From Brevibacterium sp. UCMA 11754 (GTDB taxonomy: Bacteria; Actinomycetota; Actinomycetes; Actinomycetales; Brevibacteriaceae), in the NCBI RefSeq assembly GCF_021532275.1, contig NZ_JACBOT010000036.1:62001-126000 (forward strand): a stretch of DNA of 64,000 nt. Direction: 5' to 3'. Of the stretch, positions 18,539 through 28,056 are shown one piece after another. The position numbers and the translations under genes are program-made. The notes under the pieces were generated by a model. That model worked only from the letters and a program-made list of their open reading frames with translations, did no database searches and was not told the DNA's origin. The first letter of the stretch is position 1, and every line of letters begins with the position of its first letter.

Positions 18539-20008
18539 ATGACGCATTTCGATCTCCTTCTGATCGGCACAGGCTCGGGGAACATGTTCCTCGACGACCG
18601 ATTCTCCGGGCTCAACGTGGCGATTGCTGAGGAGTGGCACTTCGGCGGAACCTGCCTCAACGTCGGGTGCATTCCCACGAAGATGTTCGTCTATCCCGCC
18701 ACGATCGCCGAACAGGCTGCCGATGCGAAGGCCTACAACCTCTCTACGGAGTTCAACAGCGTCGATTGGACGGCGCTGCAGAGGCGCATCTTCGACCGTG
18801 TCGACGCCATCGAGGCCGGAGGCCGGGACTACCGCAGCGGCGATCGCCAACCCAATGTCACTGTCGTGGCAGAACACGTTCACTTCACAGGGGCCAAGAC
18901 GGTGCGAACCGCCTCGGGTCAGGACATCACTGCCGATCGGATCGTCATCGCGGCCGGCGCCTCCCCTGTCATCCCCGCCGCCGAAGGCCTGGATCCGCAG
19001 CGTGTGGACACCGACGGCTATCCCGTGTTCACGTCGAACTCGATCATGCGCGTCCCTGAGAAGCCCGAACGTCTGGTCATCATCGGCTCCGGCATCGTCG
19101 CAATGGAATTCGCCCACGTCTTCGCCGGGTTCGGCACCGAGGTGACCGTGATCGCACGTGGCCCCCGCCTGCTCGGCAACATCGACGAGGAGGTCTCGCA
19201 GGAGTTCACGGATCTCTTCGAACGCACCCATGCGGTCCACCGCGGAGCCGAGGTGGCCTCATACAGTTTCGACGACGACCAGGTGTCGGTGACGCTGAAG
19301 GCAAGCGGCCGCCTCGGCGATGTCGATCTTCCCTCACAGATAGACGCGGATGCGGTTCTCATCGCCACCGGACGGACACCGAACACCACGGGTCTGAACA
19401 TGGTCGACGCCGGCTTCGACGTTCTCGATGATGCGCGTCTCAGCATCGATTCGCGCCAGCGTGTCCTCGCCCACGGACAGCCGGTCCCCGGCGTGTTCGC
19501 CCTCGGTGACATCAGTTCCCCGCACCAGCTCAAACACGTGGCCAATCACGAGGCGGATGTCGTCGGTGACAATCTCGCCGCCGACGTGGCGGCCGGGGAG
19601 CCGGGCAGCGCCGCCGAGGCGGATCTGCGGGAGGTCAACCATCACGCGGTTCCCGGCGCCGTGTTCACCTCACCCCAGGTCGCCTACGTCGGCATCACAG
19701 AGGAGGAGGCTCGGCGGGCCGGTCACGATGTGAGTGTGAAGGTGCAGAAGTACTCCGACGTGGCGTATGGGTGGGCGATGGCCGATGACCCCGGCATCGT
19801 GAAGCTCATCGCGGACAAGTCGACGCATCAGATCCTGGGCGCCCATATCGTCGGTCACGAAGCATCGATGATCGTCCAGCCACTGATCCAGGCGATGGCG
19901 TTCGGACAGCGCGCTGACGAGGTGGCAAAGCGGCAGTACTGGATTCATCCGGCTCTGCACGAGGTCGTTGAGAACGCACTCTTGGGCCTTGAGCTCGATG
20001 GGGACTGA
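18539..20008 (+). CDS. mtr: mycothione reductase
   Basis: NADPH-dependent flavoprotein disulfide reductase that regenerates mycothiol, the actinobacterial low-molecular-weight thiol. It has 489 residues. GTGSGNMF (10-17) replaces the usual GGGxGG dinucleotide motif, a feature of mycothione reductases. The redox pair is Cys39-Cys44 in GGTCLNVGC, and the C-terminal HPALHE carries the active-site His. It differs clearly from the LpdA at 8666. It converges on glnE, with only 9 bases between the stop codons. Confidence 0.9.
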   Translation: MTHFDLLLIGTGSGNMFLDDRFSGLNVAIAEEWHFGGTCLNVGCIPTKMFVYPATIAEQAADAKAYNLSTEFNSVDWTALQRRIFDRVDAIEAGGRDYRSGDRQPNVTVVAEHVHFTGAKTVRTASGQDITADRIVIAAGASPVIPAAEGLDPQRVDTDGYPVFTSNSIMRVPEKPERLVIIGSGIVAMEFAHVFAGFGTEVTVIARGPRLLGNIDEEVSQEFTDLFERTHAVHRGAEVASYSFDDDQVSVTLKASGRLGDVDLPSQIDADAVLIATGRTPNTTGLNMVDAGFDVLDDARLSIDSRQRVLAHGQPVPGVFALGDISSPHQLKHVANHEADVVGDNLAADVAAGEPGSAAEADLREVNHHAVPGAVFTSPQVAYVGITEEEARRAGHDVSVKVQKYSDVAYGWAMADDPGIVKLIADKSTHQILGAHIVGHEASMIVQPLIQAMAFGQRADEVAKRQYWIHPALHEVVENALLGLELDGD

Positions 20009-20017
20009 CCGCGTTTC

Positions 20018-23000
20018 TCAGAAACCGTAGAAGTGCTCTTCCATGATGTTCCTGGCATGGCGGGTGGTGCGCAGGTAGTCGTCTTCGAGTTCGTGACCGC
20101 CGCCCGCCGGATATCCGAGCAGTCGGGCCGTGGCCTCTAGCTCGAAGTGCTCCTCCGGCAGCGATTGGGCTGTGCGTCCCCGATACAGCATGACGGCTGA
20201 TCGAACATCGGTTGCCAACTGCCATGCGGCCGCGAGCTCTTCGGCATCATCCGTGGGGATGAGTCCTTCTTCGGCTGCGACGCTCAGCGCTGCCAGTGTC
20301 GAGGTTGTCCGCAGGCCGGGAATCTGGTGGGCGTGCTGCAGCTGCAGGAGCTGGACCGTCCACTCGACGTCGGAGAGACTCCCCCGACCCAGCTTGAGGT
20401 GTCGGCGTTTGTCCGCATTGCGAGGCAGGCGCTCATCCTCCATCCGCGCCTTGAGCGTGCGGACCTGGGTCAGTGCCTTCGTTGTCATCTCCACCGGATA
20501 CCGCAGCGGATCGATGAGCTCGGTGAAGTCCTCAATGAGCCCGGAGTCACCGGCGACCGGACGCGCCCTCAGCAGCGCCTGTGCCTCCCAGGGCTGAGAC
20601 CATTTCGCATAGTAGGCCCGGTATGAGGAGAGGGCTCGGACCAGCGGCCCGTTCTTACCCTCGGGTCGCAGATCCGCATCGAGATCGATGCCCTGGGCGG
20701 CGTCGCTGGCCTTGAGCCGGCTGCCGAGACCGAGTGCGAGCTTGTTGACGTGCTTGCTCAGCTTCGCCTTATCCTCGGCCCCGAGCTCCTCGCCGACAGA
20801 GCGGTAGACGAACGTCACGTCGGCGTCGGAGAAGTAGCCGATCTCGTTTCCGCCCCACCGGCCCATTGCGATGATCGCGAACTCGTACGGCGGCGTCTCG
20901 GGCTGGTCGAGGTCCATGCGAACGGCCTGCAGTGCGCCGCTGACTGCCAGATCCATCAGTGCCGAGAGGTCGCCGGGGACCTTCGCCCGGTCCCCGACAT
21001 CGAGGACGTCACGCAGAGCAATGCGCAGGAGCTCACGGCTGTAAGTCTCACGGATCGGTGTGATCGCAGATGCCGCATGTCGTTTGAGGAGGCCCCCGAC
21101 CTCGGCCTCGAGGGACTTCGGATCGCGGGGTGTGAGGTTGTCGAAATTGTCCAACCAGGCGACCGCGGCGGGTTGGCGCAGCAGCAGTTCACTGGCATAG
21201 CCGGACAGCGAGAGGACGTCGGCCACGGACTTCGCGGCCAGACCGGAATCACGGAGCATTTTGAGGAACCAGCCGGAGGATGACAGTGAATCCGTGAGTC
21301 GGCGAAAGGCCAGGAGCGCGGAATCGGGGCTGACTCCGTCGGAGAACCAGTCCAGCAGCGCCGGCAGCACCTGTTTGATGACGAGTGCCGTGCGTGACAT
21401 GCCCGACGTCAGCGCCTTGACGTGAGACAAAGCGCCTTGCGGGTCGCGGTAGCCGAAGGCTTGGAGTCGGTCGGCAGCAGCCTGCATGCTGCTGCCCCGG
21501 TTATGGGCGTCGACGACGGCACCGTGCACTCCGACTGCCGCGTCGAGGATGGGGCGGTAGAAGATCTGATCGTGGAGACGGGTGACCTGCTTCGCATAGT
21601 CCTTGCGGGTCTCTTCGAGCCGGGATCCGCTTCGCGAACCGGAGGTGAAGACCGATCGGGCGAGGATACGCAGCTTCTCGTCGTCGTCGGGGATGAGTGC
21701 GTTGCGCAGCATCCGCGGAATCTGGACCCTGTGTTCGACCACGCGCATGAACCGGTAGGCGGCGGAGAAGACGAAGGCATCCTCTTTTCCGATGTACCCA
21801 TGCTCGCCCAGCTCCTCCAGAGCCACGAGTGTGTTCGGTGTGCGGATCTCCTCGTCCGTGCGACCGTGGACCAGCTGGAGCAGCTGTGCGGAGAACTCCA
21901 CATCGCGCAGTCCTCCACGTCCCAGCTTGATCTGCCTGGGCGCCTCGGCTGCGGGGATGAGGTCGACCACGCGACGGCGCATCGAGCGGATGCCGTCGAT
22001 GAACCCCTGACGACTGGCGGCCTCCCACACAAGCGGCAGGAGAGTCTCGACGAACTCTTCGCCCACCCCGACGTCACCGGCCACTGGCCGAGCTTTGAGG
22101 AGAGCCTGGAACTCCCAGTTCTTCGCGATGTCCGCGTAGTAGCGGGTGAATTCCGACATCGTGCGCACCAGTGCCCCGGCCTTGCCCTCGGGACGCAGCG
22201 CCGTGTCGACCTCCCACAGTGCTGGCTCCGCGCCGGCATCGGAGAGGATGCCGCGCATTCTTTGGGCAACCTCCGTGGCCAGATCGCGCTGCTCATCACT
22301 CGTCGACGAATCGAGGACGAAGACCACATCGACGTCGGAGACGTAGTTGAGCTCGCGCGCCCCGGTCTTGCCAAGAGCGATAACAGCGATGCGAACCGTT
22401 CCCTCAGGATCGAGCTCTGCCCTGGCGATGGCCAGAGCCGCATCCATGGCAGCAGCTGCCAGGTCCGAGAGCACGGCCATCACATGATCGACGATCTCCT
22501 CGGGCGCCTCGGCGACGAGATCATCGGCGACCAGCCGCAGCTGTGCATCGCGATAGGTGCGACGAAGATCTTTGATCGCCTCCTCGCCGAGGTGGTCCGC
22601 CGTGGGTGCCGGAACATCGGGATCGGCTCCCACGCTTGCCAGCAGATCGTTGCGCAGCGATGCTGCCGAGGCCGCCGGAGTGGAGATCATCAGGAACGGC
22701 GACCGCTCCACCAGCTGCGGCAGAGACTCCGGATGCCGCACGAGGTGGTCGACCATCGCCTCGGACGTGCCCATGACCGCGAGCACCCGTCGCAGCAGAG
22801 CGCGGTCGATCTCATCCTCGGCGAGATCTGCCTCGGTCCCCGAACGGATGGCATCGAGGAACTGCGGCGCGGACTCGCCCGCGGACTCCAGGACCCGCAG
22901 CAGACCCAGGGCGGCCGCGTGCGGATCCGGTGTCGCCTCGAGGAGATCGATGAAGCGTGAGTCGGTGGCCAGGGGCTGGCCGAGGAGTTCATTGATCTCG

Positions 23001-23059
23001 TCGAGGAAGCGAGCGGCAGACTCGGTGACGACCGAGGTGCGCGAAGTGATCCGGGCCAT
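20018..23059 (-). CDS. glnE: bifunctional glutamine synthetase adenylyltransferase/deadenylase
   Basis: Adds AMP to, and removes it from, the regulatory tyrosine of GlnA. It has 1013 residues. There are two nucleotidyltransferase modules, each with a G-x11-D-x-D motif: GKTGARELNYVSDVDVVF near residue 228 and GRWGGNEIGYFSDADVTF near 730. Each is followed by a helical GlnE domain. I chose the ATG at 23059, which lies 5 bases past the glnA2 stop. The frame stays open into glnA2, but those extra residues are not family-like. It sits in a glnA2-glnE unit. Confidence 0.95.
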   Translation of the reverse strand: MARITSRTSVVTESAARFLDEINELLGQPLATDSRFIDLLEATPDPHAAALGLLRVLESAGESAPQFLDAIRSGTEADLAEDEIDRALLRRVLAVMGTSEAMVDHLVRHPESLPQLVERSPFLMISTPAASAASLRNDLLASVGADPDVPAPTADHLGEEAIKDLRRTYRDAQLRLVADDLVAEAPEEIVDHVMAVLSDLAAAAMDAALAIARAELDPEGTVRIAVIALGKTGARELNYVSDVDVVFVLDSSTSDEQRDLATEVAQRMRGILSDAGAEPALWEVDTALRPEGKAGALVRTMSEFTRYYADIAKNWEFQALLKARPVAGDVGVGEEFVETLLPLVWEAASRQGFIDGIRSMRRRVVDLIPAAEAPRQIKLGRGGLRDVEFSAQLLQLVHGRTDEEIRTPNTLVALEELGEHGYIGKEDAFVFSAAYRFMRVVEHRVQIPRMLRNALIPDDDEKLRILARSVFTSGSRSGSRLEETRKDYAKQVTRLHDQIFYRPILDAAVGVHGAVVDAHNRGSSMQAAADRLQAFGYRDPQGALSHVKALTSGMSRTALVIKQVLPALLDWFSDGVSPDSALLAFRRLTDSLSSSGWFLKMLRDSGLAAKSVADVLSLSGYASELLLRQPAAVAWLDNFDNLTPRDPKSLEAEVGGLLKRHAASAITPIRETYSRELLRIALRDVLDVGDRAKVPGDLSALMDLAVSGALQAVRMDLDQPETPPYEFAIIAMGRWGGNEIGYFSDADVTFVYRSVGEELGAEDKAKLSKHVNKLALGLGSRLKASDAAQGIDLDADLRPEGKNGPLVRALSSYRAYYAKWSQPWEAQALLRARPVAGDSGLIEDFTELIDPLRYPVEMTTKALTQVRTLKARMEDERLPRNADKRRHLKLGRGSLSDVEWTVQLLQLQHAHQIPGLRTTSTLAALSVAAEEGLIPTDDAEELAAAWQLATDVRSAVMLYRGRTAQSLPEEHFELEATARLLGYPAGGGHELEDDYLRTTRHARNIMEEHFYGF

Positions 23060-23064
23060 GAGGA

Positions 23065-24423
23065 CTACATCGAGGTGAAGTGTTTGCTGAGCTCGTACGG
23101 AGTGACCTGAGCCCGGTAGTCGTTCCATTCCTGCCGTTTGTTGCGCAGGAAGAAGTCGAAGACCTCTTCGCCCAGCGTCTCCGCGACCAGATCGGACTGC
23201 TCCATGATCTCAAGGGCGTGGGACAGACTGGAAGGCAGTGCTTGGATTCCCATCGCACGGCGTTCGGTGTCCGAGAGCTGCCACACGTTGTCCTCGGCCT
23301 CCTCAGGCAGCTCGTAGTCTTCCTCGATGCCCTTCAGCCCGGCCGCGAGCATGAGGGCATAGGACAGGTACGGGTTGGCAGAGGAGTCAAGAGCCCGGTA
23401 TTCGATACGCGCGGAGGAGGACTTTCCCGAGTTGTACTGCGGCACTCGGACCAGGGCCGAACGATTGCGGTGTCCCCAGGAGATGTATGACGGGGCTTCG
23501 TGACCTGTCCACAGACGCTTGTACGAGTTCACGTGCTGATTCGTCACCGCGGTGATCTCTGCTGCGTGGGTGAGGAGGCCGGCGATGAACTGCCTGCCGG
23601 TCTTCGACAGCTGATACATGGCTCCGGGCTCGAAGAAGGCGTTGTTCTCCCCCTCGAAGAGTGAGACATGTGTATGCATTCCGCTGCCTGGATGATCGTT
23701 GAGCGGCTTGGGCATGAAGGATGCGTAGACGCCCTGAGAGATCGCAACTTCCTTGATCACCGATCGGAAGGTCATGATGTTGTCGGCCATGGTCAGCGCA
23801 TCGGCGTAGCGCAGGTCGATCTCGTTCTGCCCTGGGCCAGCTTCGTGGTGGGAGAACTCGACGGACAGTCCCATGGCTTCAAGCATGGTGACTGCGGAGC
23901 GTCGGAAGTCGTTGGCGGTACCGCCGTTGACATGGTCGAAGTAGCCGGCAGTGTCAACGGGGATGGGCCTGGCTCCCTCGAAGATGCCGGTGCTCGGATC
24001 GAGGTTGTCCGTCTTGAACAGGTAGAACTCGATCTCCGGGTGAACATAGAAGGAGAAACCCTTCTCCGCGGCCTTCGCCAGCGTCCGCTTGAGAACGTTG
24101 CGCGGATCAGCCTGGGCCGGCTCTCCCCCGGGCACGTGGATATCGCAGAACATCCGCCCGGTAGGTTCCTTCTCGCCACGCCACGGCAGTAGCGAGAACG
24201 TCGAGGGATCGGGTTTGAGGACCATATCTGCCTCATAGACTCGTGAGAGTCCCTCAACGGCGGACCCGTCGAAGCCGATTCCCTCGGAGAATGCCCCTTC
24301 GAGCTCTGCCGGAACCACTGCGACCGACTTCAGCCCGCCGAGGACGTCGGTGAACCACAGGCGGATGAAGCGGACTTCACGGTCTTCAACGGTGCGAAGA
24401 ACGAATTCTTCCTGACGCGACAT
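23065..24423 (-). CDS. glnA2: glutamine synthetase type I, second copy (GlnA2-like)
   Basis: Second type I glutamine synthetase-fold protein, 452 residues. Substrate-site stretches are conserved: GFDGSAVEG near residue 50, the EIEFYLF stretch near 124, and GSGMHTHVS near 253. At the position of the adenylylated tyrosine it reads DNVWQLSD, with Trp381, so GlnE should not control it. In other actinobacteria such copies range from minor synthetases to gamma-glutamyl-polyamine ligases; the genomic position next to glnE fits the GlnA2 group. It is 3 bases downstream of the SPOR-like small gene. Confidence 0.92.
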   Translation of the reverse strand: MSRQEEFVLRTVEDREVRFIRLWFTDVLGGLKSVAVVPAELEGAFSEGIGFDGSAVEGLSRVYEADMVLKPDPSTFSLLPWRGEKEPTGRMFCDIHVPGGEPAQADPRNVLKRTLAKAAEKGFSFYVHPEIEFYLFKTDNLDPSTGIFEGARPIPVDTAGYFDHVNGGTANDFRRSAVTMLEAMGLSVEFSHHEAGPGQNEIDLRYADALTMADNIMTFRSVIKEVAISQGVYASFMPKPLNDHPGSGMHTHVSLFEGENNAFFEPGAMYQLSKTGRQFIAGLLTHAAEITAVTNQHVNSYKRLWTGHEAPSYISWGHRNRSALVRVPQYNSGKSSSARIEYRALDSSANPYLSYALMLAAGLKGIEEDYELPEEAEDNVWQLSDTERRAMGIQALPSSLSHALEIMEQSDLVAETLGEEVFDFFLRNKRQEWNDYRAQVTPYELSKHFTSM

Positions 24424-24426
24424 TCC

Positions 24427-24630
24427 TCAGCCGTTCCACTTCTTGTCGTCTTCTTCCCACTCTTCGTTGCGGGCTTTGGCCCGCTCGAGGGCGGCTCGAG
24501 CCACTTCCTCTGTCTCGTAGGGGCCCATGCGGTGGTCCGCATCGCTGACCAGGCCACGCTCAACCGAGTTGGTCTTCAGATTGAAGTAGTACTTCGAATC
24601 GGCATCGTCGATATCTTTGAACAGTCCCAT
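24427..24630 (-). CDS. SPOR-like small protein
   Basis: A 67-residue acidic/basic soluble protein, starting with MGLFKDIDDADSKYYFNL, with no membrane helix. Proteins of this size and sequence beside glnA2 are usually annotated as SPOR-domain proteins in actinobacteria, because of the YYFNL...GPYETEEVARAALE pattern. The role is unknown. It is the first gene of the glnA2-glnE unit, and its stop is 3 bases from the glnA2 start. Confidence 0.75.
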   Translation of the reverse strand: MGLFKDIDDADSKYYFNLKTNSVERGLVSDADHRMGPYETEEVARAALERAKARNEEWEEDDKKWNG

Positions 24631-24804
24631 ATCGAACCCTTCATCGTGGGTGTGGTGAATCCCTGACAGATTTCAGCTTACCGGTTCTGCCTGTCGCCGC
24701 CAGGACCTCACCGCACGACTTCGCCCGCATACGCCTGTGACCTCCAAAAAATGGACCGCTTCTGTGTCTGAATGCGACAAAATATGGTTTTTTCGTTCCT
24801 GTGT

Positions 24805-24819
24805 GGTGGATATTCCACC
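24805..24819. promoter_or_regulatory. GGTGGA-TAT-TCCACC dyad upstream of ald
   Basis: A perfect 6-bp inverted repeat with a 3-base spacer, 153 bases before the ald start. The form TGGT...ACC resembles operators of FadR-type GntR regulators, and such a regulator is encoded just after ald. The link is inference. Confidence 0.4.
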
Positions 24820-24930
24820 GAATCCGCAGACAGTTACACGAATACTGGCGATAAAGGTTTGCCCTGCAGACCTTCAACGGAATACAGTGAGATGTATCCT
24901 CAGCCACAGTTCGATCTGGCTGGAACTGCC

Positions 24931-24956
24931 CATGGGGCAACATCATGGGGCAACAT
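24931..24956. repeat. 13-bp perfect tandem repeat before ald
   Basis: CATGGGGCAACAT occurs twice in direct contact (24931-24943 and 24944-24956), ending 15 bases before the ald start. It is probably a slippage product and could alter leader structure. Confidence 0.85.
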
Positions 24957-24971
24957 GAGAGAAGGAAAGCT

Positions 24972-26090
24972 ATGCGCATTTCAGTGCCCACAGAGGTCAA
25001 GAACAACGAGTTCCGCGTCGCCATCACCGCCGCCGGTGTCCACGAGCTCGTTTCACACGGACATGAAGTCACGGTTCAGGCCGGTGCCGGACTGGGGTCA
25101 TTCATCACCGACGATGAGTACACCGAGGCTGGTGCCGCCATCGCTGCGGACGCGGCGTCCACCTGGGCCGCCGGGGACATGGTCCTCAAGGTCAAAGAAC
25201 CCATCGCCGAAGAATACGGTTTCCTGCGCAAGGACCTGATCCTCTTCACCTACCTGCACCTGGCCGCAGATGAAGCGCTGACTCAGGCACTGATGAGTGC
25301 AGGGACCACCGCGATCGCCTACGAGACGGTTGCGCCCGACGGCGGAGGCCTGCCGCTGCTGGCTCCGATGAGTGAGATCGCTGGGCGGCTGTCAACGCAG
25401 GTCGGCGCCCACAGCCTGCTCAAGGCTTCGGGCGGTCGCGGCATCCTGCTCTCAGGCGTCCCCGGTGTCGAACGGGCCAATGTCGTCGTCATCGGTGCAG
25501 GAGTCGCCGGCACCAACGCCGCTCGTATGGCCCTGGGCCTGGGTGCTGCCGTCGAGGTCATCGACATCAACATCCCCCGCCTGCGTCAGATCGATGAGAC
25601 CTTCGCCGGTGCGATCGCTACGAAGGTCTCGAACAAATACGAGATCACGAAGTCCCTCGCCTCAGCCGACCTGGTCATCGGTTCGGTGCTCATCCCCGGC
25701 AAGAAGGCACCGAAGCTCGTCACCGACGAGATGGTTGCGGGTATGAAGCCGGGCTCGGTGCTCGTCGACATCGCCATCGACCAGGGCGGGTGCTTCGAGA
25801 ACTCGAGGCCCACCACCCACGATGATCCCACCTTCGAGGTGCACAACTCGATCTACTACTGTGTGGCGAACATGCCCGGTGCGGTGCCCAACACGGCCAC
25901 GGCCGCACTGACGAACGCGACTCTGCCGTTCGCGGTCAAGATCGCCAACCAGGGATGGCACGCAGCCCTGTCGAAGGACACCGGCCTGGCTCGTGGACTC
26001 AATATCCACAACGGGCACGTCACCAACGACAACGTTGCCGAGGCCTTCGGTCTCGAGGCCGTCTCCGTCGCACACGCTCTGGCGAACTGA
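24972..26090 (+). CDS. ald: alanine dehydrogenase
   Basis: NAD-dependent reversible oxidative deamination of L-alanine to pyruvate. It has 372 residues from ATG 24972, preceded by GAAGGAAAG; an upstream in-frame start at 24945 lies in the tandem repeat and lacks a site. Substrate residues sit in KVKEP (73-77) and at His96, and the Rossmann motif GAGVAG is at 175-180. A strong terminator follows. The GntR regulator gene converges on it, which is a common layout for a local regulator, though many actinobacteria use an Lrp-type AldR instead. Confidence 0.94.
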   Translation: MRISVPTEVKNNEFRVAITAAGVHELVSHGHEVTVQAGAGLGSFITDDEYTEAGAAIAADAASTWAAGDMVLKVKEPIAEEYGFLRKDLILFTYLHLAADEALTQALMSAGTTAIAYETVAPDGGGLPLLAPMSEIAGRLSTQVGAHSLLKASGGRGILLSGVPGVERANVVVIGAGVAGTNAARMALGLGAAVEVIDINIPRLRQIDETFAGAIATKVSNKYEITKSLASADLVIGSVLIPGKKAPKLVTDEMVAGMKPGSVLVDIAIDQGGCFENSRPTTHDDPTFEVHNSIYYCVANMPGAVPNTATAALTNATLPFAVKIANQGWHAALSKDTGLARGLNIHNGHVTNDNVAEAFGLEAVSVAHALAN

Positions 26091-26126
26091 ACTCACGAGT
26101 TCGGGTGAACCTCGCCCGAAGCACAT

Positions 26127-26170
26127 ATGCGGAAGGCCGACACCATTGTCCTGGTGTCGGCCTTCCGCAT
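26127..26170. terminator. bidirectional terminator between ald and gntR
   Basis: A perfect 19-bp stem (26127-26145 with 26152-26170) has the loop TTGTCC. It lies between convergent genes. Confidence 0.85.
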
Positions 26171-26256
26171 TGTTCCGGGGCGGTCCTGATGGTTCCAGGG
26201 CAGTCCTGGACACGTGGGAGACGGGCGCCGGAAGCCGCGGCGGAGCCGGAATGGGC

Positions 26257-26982
26257 TCAGCTGGCCGGCGGCATCGTCGTCGACCGGAAGTGCTCCTCGC
26301 ACAGCTGGCCGGCGGCAAGCGCATCTTGGTCGGCGATCGCCTCGACGATGGCTGCGTGATCGGCCACCGCATGATCGAAGAGCTTGTGGGAGAAGGGGTC
26401 GTGGCGGAAGCCCGCGTTGATCCTGGTGTCGATGTCGATGGCCATGCGCACGAGCTCTGGATTGTGCCCGGCTCGAGCGATGGCGAAGTGGAACTGCGCG
26501 TCAGTCGTTCTGGCCACACCTGCCTCGGCGCGTTCAGAATACCTCTGTGCCAACTCCCGGAGCTCCGTGAGCTCTTCCTCGGTTCGCCGCAGAGCCGCAG
26601 TCGCGGCCAGACTGTTCTGGAAGATCGCACGGGCATCGAGTAGATTTCTGCGTTCGGCATGGAACTCACCGATGCGATCGGCCATCGGGGCCAGAGCCGT
26701 CGGTTCCGCGCTGGACACGAAAGTTCCGCCGCCGCGCCCACGCCGTCGTTCGACGACTCCGAGACGCTCCAGCCGCAGCAGTGCCGCGCGCACACTCGAG
26801 CGCGAGACCTGAAGATCGGCGGCAAGGGCTCGTTCACCGGGCAGCAGTGTGCCCTCGGGAAGCGCGCCCACAGCGATGCCCGAGAGGATGTGGTCAGCGA
26901 TCTGCTGCGGTGCGCTCGTCAGACTCACCACATCGCTGAGACCGGAGAACTCGGGACCGACCGAGGCAGTCTGCTCGTTCAT
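26257..26982 (-). CDS. GntR/FadR-family transcriptional regulator
   Basis: 241-residue regulator. The N-terminal winged helix (about 20-90) includes LLPGERALAADLQVSRSSVRAALLRLERLGVVERRRGRGGGTFV split over the recognition helix and wing, and the C-terminal FCD domain (about 100-235) is all-helical with acidic/His residues. The start is ATG 26982, after GGGGGAACG; a longer frame to 27045 has no such site. It is divergent from map and convergent with ald. The effector is unknown; FCD regulators usually bind small acids or amino-acid-derived ligands. Confidence 0.9.
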   Translation of the reverse strand: MNEQTASVGPEFSGLSDVVSLTSAPQQIADHILSGIAVGALPEGTLLPGERALAADLQVSRSSVRAALLRLERLGVVERRRGRGGGTFVSSAEPTALAPMADRIGEFHAERRNLLDARAIFQNSLAATAALRRTEEELTELRELAQRYSERAEAGVARTTDAQFHFAIARAGHNPELVRMAIDIDTRINAGFRHDPFSHKLFDHAVADHAAIVEAIADQDALAAGQLCEEHFRSTTMPPAS

Positions 26983-27146
26983 CGTTCCCCCTTCCGTTTC
27001 ATCTCGTCCATTGTGGCAACCTGTCGTCGCACACGCAGGCGACAATACCTGTCCCCACTCTAATTCCTCTCCGATGGCCCCCTCGCACCGACAGGCAGCG
27101 CAATTGTGGAATATCGGGGCTCAACCGCTCTAGAATCGAAGTCACC

Positions 27147-28055
27147 ATGACTGATATGCCTCGCCTGCTCACGCCCGGAACCATCTCTCCTGAACTGGGT
27201 GTCCCCCAGAACATCACCCGACCCGAATACGTCGGCCGCGCCGATGCCGACGAAGGCAGGGGCAGCAACTTCTACTCCGCCGAGGAGATCGAGAAGGTCC
27301 GCGTCGCGGGCAGGATCGCGGCGAACGCTCTGGCCGCCGTCGGTGACATGATCGAGCCCGGAGTGACCACCGATGCCATCGACCGAGTCGCCCATGAGTA
27401 CATGTGCGATCACGGTGCCTATCCTTCGACACTGGGCTATCGCGGATTCCCGAAGTCCGTGTGCACATCGCTCAACGAGGTGATCTGTCACGGCATCCCC
27501 GACTCAACGGTCATCGCCGGCGGGGACATCGTCAACGTCGACATCACCGCCTACATCGACGGCATGCACGGAGACACGAACTTCACCTTCTATGCCGGCG
27601 AGGTCGATGACGAGTCCCGTCTGCTCGTGGAACGGACGTGGGAGGCGACGATGCGCGGAATCAAAGCCGTCAAGCCGGGCCGCGAGATCAACGTCATCGG
27701 TCGAGTCATCGAGAAGTATGCCAAACGCTTCGACTACGGAGTCGTCCGTGACTACAGCGGACACGGGGTGGGGCGGGAGTTCCATACCGGCCTCATCGTT
27801 CCCCACTACGACGCCGCACCCGCCCACGCCGAGGTGATGGAACCGGGAATGATCTTCACCATCGAACCGATGCTCAACCTCGGAACCGTCGACTGGGACG
27901 TCTGGGACGATGCCTGGACAGTGGTCACCAAGGACCGGAAGCGCTCCGCCCAGTTCGAACACACGCTTGTCGTCACCGAGACCGGTGCCGACATCCTCAC
28001 CCTCCCCGATGCCGATGCAGCCATCGCTGCAGGGCCCACGACCCGACAGGACTGA
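27147..28055 (+). CDS. map: methionine aminopeptidase type I
   Basis: Removes the initiator methionine from nascent proteins. It has 302 residues, with an N-terminal extension of about 40 residues like the longer actinobacterial MetAPs. All metal and catalytic residues are visible: His115 (ICHGIP), Asp132 and Asp143, His206 (GHGVG), Glu240 (TIEPM) and Glu271 (FEHT). TAGAAT at 27131 lies 10 bases before the ATG and no Shine-Dalgarno is present, so a short-leader or leaderless mRNA is likely. ppgK follows after one base. Confidence 0.95.
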   Translation: MTDMPRLLTPGTISPELGVPQNITRPEYVGRADADEGRGSNFYSAEEIEKVRVAGRIAANALAAVGDMIEPGVTTDAIDRVAHEYMCDHGAYPSTLGYRGFPKSVCTSLNEVICHGIPDSTVIAGGDIVNVDITAYIDGMHGDTNFTFYAGEVDDESRLLVERTWEATMRGIKAVKPGREINVIGRVIEKYAKRFDYGVVRDYSGHGVGREFHTGLIVPHYDAAPAHAEVMEPGMIFTIEPMLNLGTVDWDVWDDAWTVVTKDRKRSAQFEHTLVVTETGADILTLPDADAAIAAGPTTRQD

Positions 28056-28056
28056 G

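Larger units (their letters stand above)
24631..24971. other. 341-bp intergenic region between divergent genes
   Basis: No gene seen. It holds the promoters of the SPOR-glnA2-glnE unit and of ald, a perfect 6-bp dyad (24805-24819) and a 13-bp tandem repeat (24931-24956). The short frames inside it lack ribosome sites and family features. Confidence 0.7.

Noticed and set aside
21422..22960. 512-codon open frame on plus across glnE
   Set aside because: Antisense shadow; no ribosome site and no recognisable domain, and GlnE is certain on the other strand.
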